The notes under the pieces were generated by a model, which was not told the origin of the DNA, did no database searches, and saw nothing but the letters and a program-made list of their open reading frames with translations. 28,908 bases of DNA from Pseudomonadota bacterium (lineage in GTDB: Bacteria; Pseudomonadota; Alphaproteobacteria; Caulobacterales; Caulobacteraceae). The translations under genes were made by a program, and so were the position numbers. The stretch is from contig JAEYTA010000003.1 in the NCBI GenBank assembly GCA_023434265.1, positions 1 through 28,908 of the forward strand. Reading direction: 5' to 3'. Positions 24,196-28,908 of the stretch are shown piece by piece. The stretch's first letter is position 1. Each line of letters opens with the position of its first letter.

Positions 24196-24217
24196 GCGCA
24201 ATCGCCATCACCATTAA
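24189..24217 (+). promoter_or_regulatory. candidate promoter of the efflux operon
   Basis: TTGACA (24189-24194) is a perfect -35 hexamer inside operator 1. A poor -10, CATTAA (24212-24217), follows after 17 bases and leads into operator 2. Transcription would begin about 80 bases before the adaptor gene. Confidence 0.4.
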
Positions 24218-24235
24218 GTCACCGGGCGTTGACTA
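24216..24235. promoter_or_regulatory. operator 2 of the TetR/efflux intergenic region
   Basis: AAGTCA-N8-TGACTA has the same GTCA-N8-TGAC core and the same last spacer bases (GCGT here, CCGT in operator 1). It lies exactly 40 bp from operator 1, about four helical turns, so both would face the same side of the DNA. Confidence 0.65.
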
Positions 24236-24305
24236 GCGGCCTCCTCCCCGATCGCCGCCGTCGACAAGGACAGGGATTTCTCTCCCCACTCGGAGACTAG
24301 CGTTC

Positions 24306-25502
24306 ATGCGCACGGTGAAGATCGCGGCCGCGTCCGCCCTCGTGGCGGCCGCGCTCTATGGCTGTTCCCCCCGGAGCGAGGCGCAGGCGCCGCCTGCGCC
24401 GGCGGTGACGGTCGCCACCCCGCTGGTTCAGACCGTGCAGGACTGGGACGAGTTCACCGGCCGCTTCGAGGCGACCCAGTCGGTGGAGGTGCGCGCCCGC
24501 GTCGGCGGCTACATCTCCGGCGTCCACTTCCGCGACGGCGACTACGTCCGCCGCGGCCAGCTGCTGTTCACCCTCGACCCCCGTCCGGCGCAGGCGGCGC
24601 TCGCCTCGGCCCGCGCGCAACTGTCGCAGGCCCAGGCCCAGCTGACCCTGGCCCGCAGCGAGCTGGCGCGGGCCGAGACCCTGCTGGAATCGCAAGCAGT
24701 CTCGCAGGCCGAGGTCGACACCCGGCGCGGCGCCCTGCAGACGGCCGAGGCGGCCATCGCCGCCGCCAACGCCGCGGTTCGCGCCCGGACGCTCGACCTC
24801 GAGTTCACCCGTGTCACCGCCCCGATCTCCGGCCGCGTCTCCGACCGCCGCGTCGATCCGGGCAACCTCGTCGCCGGCGGCTCCTCGGCCGCCGACGTGC
24901 TGACGACCGTGGTCTCCAGCGCCCCGATCCACTTCGTCTTCGACGGCTCGGAAGCGGTGCTGCTCAAATACCAGCGGCAGGCGCGCCAGGGGCCGGCGCC
25001 GGTGCAGGTCCGGCTGCAGGATGAAACCGGTTTCACCCGCTCGGGCACGCTCGACTTCACCGACAACGCCGTCGACACCGCCTCGGGCGTGATCCGGCTG
25101 CGGGCGGTGATCCCCAACGCCGACGGCTTCCTCAAGCCCGGCATGTTCGGCCAGGCGCGCCTCGCCGGGGCCGGGACCTACCAGGCCATGCTGGTGCCCG
25201 ACGCGGCCATCGCCACCGACCAGGCCCGCCGCATCGTCTACGTCGTCGGCGCCGACGGCTCGGTCGCGCCCCGCCCGGTCGAGCTCGGCCCGCTGGTCGA
25301 CGGCCTGCGCGTGGTCCGCTCCGGACTGCGCCCGACCGACCGCGTCATCATCAACGGCGTCCAGCGCATCCAGCAGCCGGGCATGAAGGTGCAGGCCCGC
25401 AACGGCCGCATCCAGCCGGTGGCGCAGCAGGCCGAGGCCGCGGTCACCCGCCCGGCTCCGGCCTCGACCGCCACCTTCGCCAACAGCCTGTCGGGCGACT
25501 GA
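24306..25502 (+). CDS. RND efflux periplasmic adaptor (membrane fusion) lipoprotein
   Basis: A 398-residue HlyD/AcrA-type adaptor that joins the inner-membrane RND pump to an outer-membrane channel. The signal ends in a lipobox, AALYGC, lipidated Cys20. Then come the first half of the lipoyl domain (VEVRARVGGYISGVHFRDGDYVRRGQLL), an alpha-helical hairpin (about 95-165, Gln/Ala-rich heptads), the second lipoyl half (VTAPISGRVSDRRVDPGNLV), and beta-barrel and membrane-proximal domains to the end. GGAG lies about 10 bases before ATG. The pump gene starts 4 bp after its stop. In Caulobacter the equivalents are AcrA of AcrAB2-NodT. Confidence 0.95.
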   Translation: MRTVKIAAASALVAAALYGCSPRSEAQAPPAPAVTVATPLVQTVQDWDEFTGRFEATQSVEVRARVGGYISGVHFRDGDYVRRGQLLFTLDPRPAQAALASARAQLSQAQAQLTLARSELARAETLLESQAVSQAEVDTRRGALQTAEAAIAAANAAVRARTLDLEFTRVTAPISGRVSDRRVDPGNLVAGGSSAADVLTTVVSSAPIHFVFDGSEAVLLKYQRQARQGPAPVQVRLQDETGFTRSGTLDFTDNAVDTASGVIRLRAVIPNADGFLKPGMFGQARLAGAGTYQAMLVPDAAIATDQARRIVYVVGADGSVAPRPVELGPLVDGLRVVRSGLRPTDRVIINGVQRIQQPGMKVQARNGRIQPVAQQAEAAVTRPAPASTATFANSLSGD

Positions 25503-25506
25503 TCGG

Positions 25507-28500
25507 ATGAACATCTCGCGCTTCTTCATCGACCGGCCGATCTTCGCGGCCGTGATCTCGGTGTTCATCACCCTGATCGGCCTGTTCGCCTATCCGCTGC
25601 TGCCCCTGTCGCAGTATCCGGAGATCGCCCCGCCGACGATCACCATCAACACCGCCTATCCGGGCGCCTCGGCCGAGACCCTGGCCGAGACCGTGGCCGC
25701 GCCGATCGAGCAGGAGGTCAACGGCGTCGAGGGCATGTTGTACCTCTCCTCCTCGTCCACCTCGGACGGGGCGGTGGGGATCACCGTCACCTTCCAGCCG
25801 GGTACCGACCTGGATGCGGCGCAGGTGCTGGTCCAGAACCGCGTCGCCCTCGCCGAACCCCGCCTGCCGGAACAGGTGCGCCAGATCGGCGTGACCGTGA
25901 ACAAGCAGGAATCCGGCTTCCTGATGATCCTGGGGCTGACTTCCCCGGACAAGTCGCTGGATAACGACTACGTCGGCAACTACGCCCAGTCGGTGCTGCG
26001 CGACCGCCTGCTGCGCATCGACGGCGTCGGCAACGTCCAGGTCTTCGGCGGCGGCAACTATTCGATGCGGGTCTGGATCGACCCGGCCAAGGCCGCCGCG
26101 CGCAACCTGACCGGTCCGGACATCGTCGCCGCCCTGCGCGCCCAGAACGTCCAGGCCGCCGCCGGCGCCATCGGCCAGCCGCCCTTCGCCGCCAACGCCG
26201 CCGCCTTCCAGCTGCCGGTGCAGGTGCAGGGCCGCCTCAGCGACCCACAGCAGTTCGCCGACATCGTCATCAAGACCGACGCCGAAGGGCGCGTGACCCG
26301 CGTGCGGGACGTGGCGCGCGTCGAACTCGGCGCCCAGGACTACGGCATCCGCGGCTTCTTCGACGGCGAGCGCGGCGTCGGCATCGCCATCATCCAGCAG
26401 CCGGGCGCCAACGCCCTCGGCACCGCCGAGCGGGTGCTGGAAGAGATCGAGGCCATCCGTCCGGACCTTCCCCAGGGCATGGACGTCCACGTCGCCTACA
26501 ACCCGACGGAGTTCGTGGCCGCCTCGGTGGAGTCGGTGCAGCACACCCTGTTCGAGGCGGTGATCCTCGTCGTGCTGGTGGTCATCGTCTTCCTGCAGAC
26601 CTGGCGGGCGGCGATCATCCCCATCGTCGCCATCCCGGTGGCGCTGGTGGCGACCTTCGCCGTGCAGCTGATGCTCGGCTATTCGATCAACTCGCTGTCG
26701 CTGTTCGCCCTCGTGCTGGCGGTCGGCATCGTCGTCGATGACGCCATCGTCGTGGTCGAGAACGTGGAACGCTACATCCGCGACGGCCTGACCCCGCGCG
26801 AGGCCGCCTACCGCTCCATGCAGGAGGTCTCCGGCGCCCTGATCGCCATCGGCCTGGTGCTGGTCTCGGTGTTCGTGCCGACCATGTTCGTGCCGGGCAT
26901 TCCCGGCATCTTCTATCGCGAGTTCGCCATCGTCATCTCGACGGCGGCGGTGGTCTCCCTGATCGTCTCGCTGACCCTGTCGCCGGCCATGGCGGCCCTG
27001 CTGCTCAAGCCGCACAGGGCGCATGACGAGCACGCCCGCAAGCCGGGCCTGCTGGGCACGGTGGCCCACTACGGCGGCTGGGCCGGCCGGCGCTTCAACG
27101 AGGGCTTCGACTGGCTGTCCGACAAGTACGGCCGCCTCACGGCCCGGCTCGTGCGCACCGTCGGCATCGTGCTGGTCGTCTACGTCGGCCTGCTGGCCCT
27201 GACCGGCTGGCGGCTGGTGGACACGCCGTCCGGCTTCATCCCGGAGCAGGACCAGGGCTTCCTGATCGGCGTCGTCCAGCTGCCCCCCGGCGCCTCGCTG
27301 GAACGCACCGAGGCGGTGATGACCCGCGCCTCGGACATCATCAAGAGCACCGAAGGCGTCGAAGGCCTGGTCGCCTTCGCCGGCCTCGACGGCTCCAGCT
27401 TCTCGTTCGGCTCCAACGCCGCGACCATCTTCGTGCGCCTCGACGACTTCGAGGACCGCAAGACGGCCGAACAGTCCGCCGCCGCCCTGGCCGGCGCCAT
27501 CACCGGAGCCACCTACGGCATCGAGGACGCCAACATCTTCGTCATCGCCCCGCCGGCGGTGCAGGGCCTCGGCAACGGCAACGGCTTCCAGCTGATGGTC
27601 CAGGACCGCTCCGGCGCCGGCTACCGCGCGCTGGAAGGGGCCACCTTCGCCATGATGGGCGCCGCGGCCCAGGCGCCGGACCAGGTGCAACAGGTCTTCT
27701 CGACCTACAACACCGGCTCGCCCCGCATCGCCGCCGACGTCGACCGCGACCGGGCGCTGATGATGGGGGTGCAGCCCGCCGACGTCTTCTCGACGCTCGG
27801 GGTCTACCTCGGCTCGTCCTACGTCAACGACTTCAACTATCTGGGCCGCACCTTCCGGGTGACGGCGCAGGCGGAGCCGGGCGCGCGCGACGACATCGCC
27901 GACATCGCCAACCTGAAGACCCGCGCGGCCTCCGGCGCCATGGTGCCGATCGGCTCGGTGGCGACCCTGCGCGAGGACTCCGGTCCGTCGCGGGTGGTCC
28001 GCTACAACCTGTTCCCGGCCTCCGAGCTGCAGGGCCAGGCGGCGCCGGGAGTCTCGTCCGGCCAGGCGATCGCCACCATGGAGCAGCTGGCCGAGGCCAC
28101 CCTGCCCCCGGGCTTCTCCTACGAGTGGACCGGCCTCGCCCTGCAGGAGAAATCCTCGGCCGGCGGAGCCACCGTGGTCTTCGCCCTGGCGGTGGTGTTC
28201 GTCTTCCTGGTGCTGGCCGCCCAGTACGAGGCCTTCACCCTGCCGCTGGCGGTGGTTCTGATCGTGCCGATGTGCGTGCTGGCGGCGATGATCGGCGTCA
28301 ACATCCGCGGCCTCGACAACAACATCCTCGTCCAGATCGGTCTGGTGGTGCTGATCGCGCTGGCGGCCAAGAACGCCATCCTGATCGTCGAGTTCGCCAG
28401 ACAGGCCGAGGACGAGGGGCTGAGCCGCTGGGACGCCGCCGTGCGCGCCGCGCGGACCCGCCTGCGGCCGATCCTGATGACCTCGTTCGCCTTCATCTTC

Positions 28501-28755
28501 GGCGTCGTGCCGCTGATGCTGGCGACCGGTCCCGGGGCCGAGATGCGCCAGTCGCTGGGCACCGCCGTGTTCTCCGGCATGCTGGGCGTGACCCTGTTCG
28601 GCCTGATCTTCACGCCGGTCTTCTACGTGGTCTGCCGCTGGCTGGCCTCGAAGATGCCCAAGGCGCCGGAGAAGGACCGGACCATCCCGACCACCGAGGG
28701 CATGCCGCCCCACATCGAAACCCAGCCCGCCGCGCCGCGGACGGGAGACGCCTGA
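25507..28755 (+). CDS. RND multidrug efflux transporter, AcrB/HAE1 family
   Basis: A 1082-residue inner-membrane proton-driven pump. The N-terminus MNISRFFIDRPIFAAVISVF is the typical first helix. Twelve membrane helices are expected and are visible as clusters near residues 340-490, 550-570 and 900-1060. The proton-relay pair Asp411-Asp412 lies in VGIVVDDAIVVVENVERY, and Lys955 in LAAKNAILIVEFA, matching AcrB Asp407, Asp408 and Lys940. The HAE-1 phrase GFIPEQDQGFL is present. The protein is about 30 residues longer than AcrB, in part from a charged C-terminal tail. Substrates cannot be predicted. The stop overlaps the next ATG by one base (TGATG). Confidence 0.97.
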   Translation: MNISRFFIDRPIFAAVISVFITLIGLFAYPLLPLSQYPEIAPPTITINTAYPGASAETLAETVAAPIEQEVNGVEGMLYLSSSSTSDGAVGITVTFQPGTDLDAAQVLVQNRVALAEPRLPEQVRQIGVTVNKQESGFLMILGLTSPDKSLDNDYVGNYAQSVLRDRLLRIDGVGNVQVFGGGNYSMRVWIDPAKAAARNLTGPDIVAALRAQNVQAAAGAIGQPPFAANAAAFQLPVQVQGRLSDPQQFADIVIKTDAEGRVTRVRDVARVELGAQDYGIRGFFDGERGVGIAIIQQPGANALGTAERVLEEIEAIRPDLPQGMDVHVAYNPTEFVAASVESVQHTLFEAVILVVLVVIVFLQTWRAAIIPIVAIPVALVATFAVQLMLGYSINSLSLFALVLAVGIVVDDAIVVVENVERYIRDGLTPREAAYRSMQEVSGALIAIGLVLVSVFVPTMFVPGIPGIFYREFAIVISTAAVVSLIVSLTLSPAMAALLLKPHRAHDEHARKPGLLGTVAHYGGWAGRRFNEGFDWLSDKYGRLTARLVRTVGIVLVVYVGLLALTGWRLVDTPSGFIPEQDQGFLIGVVQLPPGASLERTEAVMTRASDIIKSTEGVEGLVAFAGLDGSSFSFGSNAATIFVRLDDFEDRKTAEQSAAALAGAITGATYGIEDANIFVIAPPAVQGLGNGNGFQLMVQDRSGAGYRALEGATFAMMGAAAQAPDQVQQVFSTYNTGSPRIAADVDRDRALMMGVQPADVFSTLGVYLGSSYVNDFNYLGRTFRVTAQAEPGARDDIADIANLKTRAASGAMVPIGSVATLREDSGPSRVVRYNLFPASELQGQAAPGVSSGQAIATMEQLAEATLPPGFSYEWTGLALQEKSSAGGATVVFALAVVFVFLVLAAQYEAFTLPLAVVLIVPMCVLAAMIGVNIRGLDNNILVQIGLVVLIALAAKNAILIVEFARQAEDEGLSRWDAAVRAARTRLRPILMTSFAFIFGVVPLMLATGPGAEMRQSLGTAVFSGMLGVTLFGLIFTPVFYVVCRWLASKMPKAPEKDRTIPTTEGMPPHIETQPAAPRTGDA

Positions 28756-28908
28756 TGACCCAACGACCCTCTCTCCGGTTCCTGACCGCAACCGCCGGCG
28801 CCAGCCTCCTCCTGGCCTCGTGCGCGGTCGGGCCGAAGGCGCCCGACGCCGCCCTTCCCCCCCAGGCGTCGGGCGCCTTCATCGGCGCCGCCAGTCCCGC
28901 CGTGTCCG
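28755..28908 (+). CDS. outer-membrane efflux lipoprotein, NodT/OprM-like (N-terminal part)
   Basis: Only the first 51 codons lie in the window, and the frame is still open at the edge. The signal MTQRPSLRFLTATAGASLLLASC has a lipobox LASC, lipidated Cys23. It is followed by AVGPKAPDAALPPQASGAF, the usual CxVGPxY-like start of NodT/OprM-type outer-membrane factors. Gene order adaptor–pump–channel and the one-base overlap with the pump support that reading. I cannot see the barrel domain, so the family call rests on signal, motif and context. Confidence 0.82.
   Translation, partial: MTQRPSLRFLTATAGASLLLASCAVGPKAPDAALPPQASGAFIGAASPAVS

Noticed and set aside
25444..28791. A 1115-codon open frame on the minus strand opposite the RND pump gene
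   Set aside because: It is a shadow produced by strong G/C bias at third codon positions. The translation is His/Asp/Gly/Arg-rich without domains, while the plus strand encodes an intact RND pump.

Overview
The window is about 29 kb of very GC-rich, gene-dense bacterial chromosome. It fits an alphaproteobacterium of the Caulobacterales, most like Brevundimonas or Caulobacter. The reasons are a CckA-type hybrid histidine kinase (two N-terminal membrane helices, a divergent sensor region, HisKA, HATPase_c and a receiver domain), a recA–alaS neighbourhood, a eukaryote-like NADP isocitrate dehydrogenase, and a TetR-controlled RND pump with a NodT-type outer-membrane lipoprotein. The genus is inferred from recognised proteins, not from a search. 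I see no rRNA, tRNA, CRISPR array, insertion sequence or prophage; this looks like core chromosome.

Layout. 1-285: tail of a membrane protein. 412-2866: three overlapping genes encoding a lipoprotein, an exported M48 metalloprotease with a TPR-like tail, and a second lipoprotein. 3043-5126: recA with a strong terminator, a 91-residue acidic protein with no Lys or Arg, and a small membrane protein. 5216-7861: alaS, which meets two leftward DUF2939 genes tail to tail and shares stop-codon bases with the first. 9214-10428: icd, leftward, with its own terminator. 10568-12600: a DUF1176 lipoprotein overlapped by a thioredoxin-reductase-like flavoprotein. 12961-13875: a LysR/GcvA-type regulator. 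13875-13998: two compound palindromes between convergent genes. 13998-21092, all leftward: leucine/amino-acid dehydrogenase, cckA, and two tandem DUF885 proteins. 21182-23077, leftward: DUF3253 protein, Fe-S-type uracil-DNA glycosylase, and a lipoprotein alpha/beta hydrolase, with overlapping reading frames. 23126-23560: a PaaI-type hotdog thioesterase. 23567-28908: a TetR repressor divergent from a tripartite efflux operon (adaptor, RND pump, start of the outer-membrane factor).

How the genes work together. The clearest regulatory unit is the efflux locus. Its divergent intergenic region holds two copies of the same inverted repeat, GTCA-N8-TGAC, set exactly 40 bp apart. This is what a TetR repressor that controls both its own gene and the pump would use, and the layout recalls the Caulobacter AcrAB2-NodT/TipR system. 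recA has two imperfect matches to the alphaproteobacterial LexA box upstream. Several genes encode cell-envelope proteins: six visible lipobox signals plus exported proteases or peptidases. I do not see a clearly new defence or biosynthetic system. The best candidates for new biology are the acidic protein behind recA, the DUF3253–UDG–hydrolase operon, the lipoprotein–M48–lipoprotein operon, and the compound palindromes at 13.9 kb.
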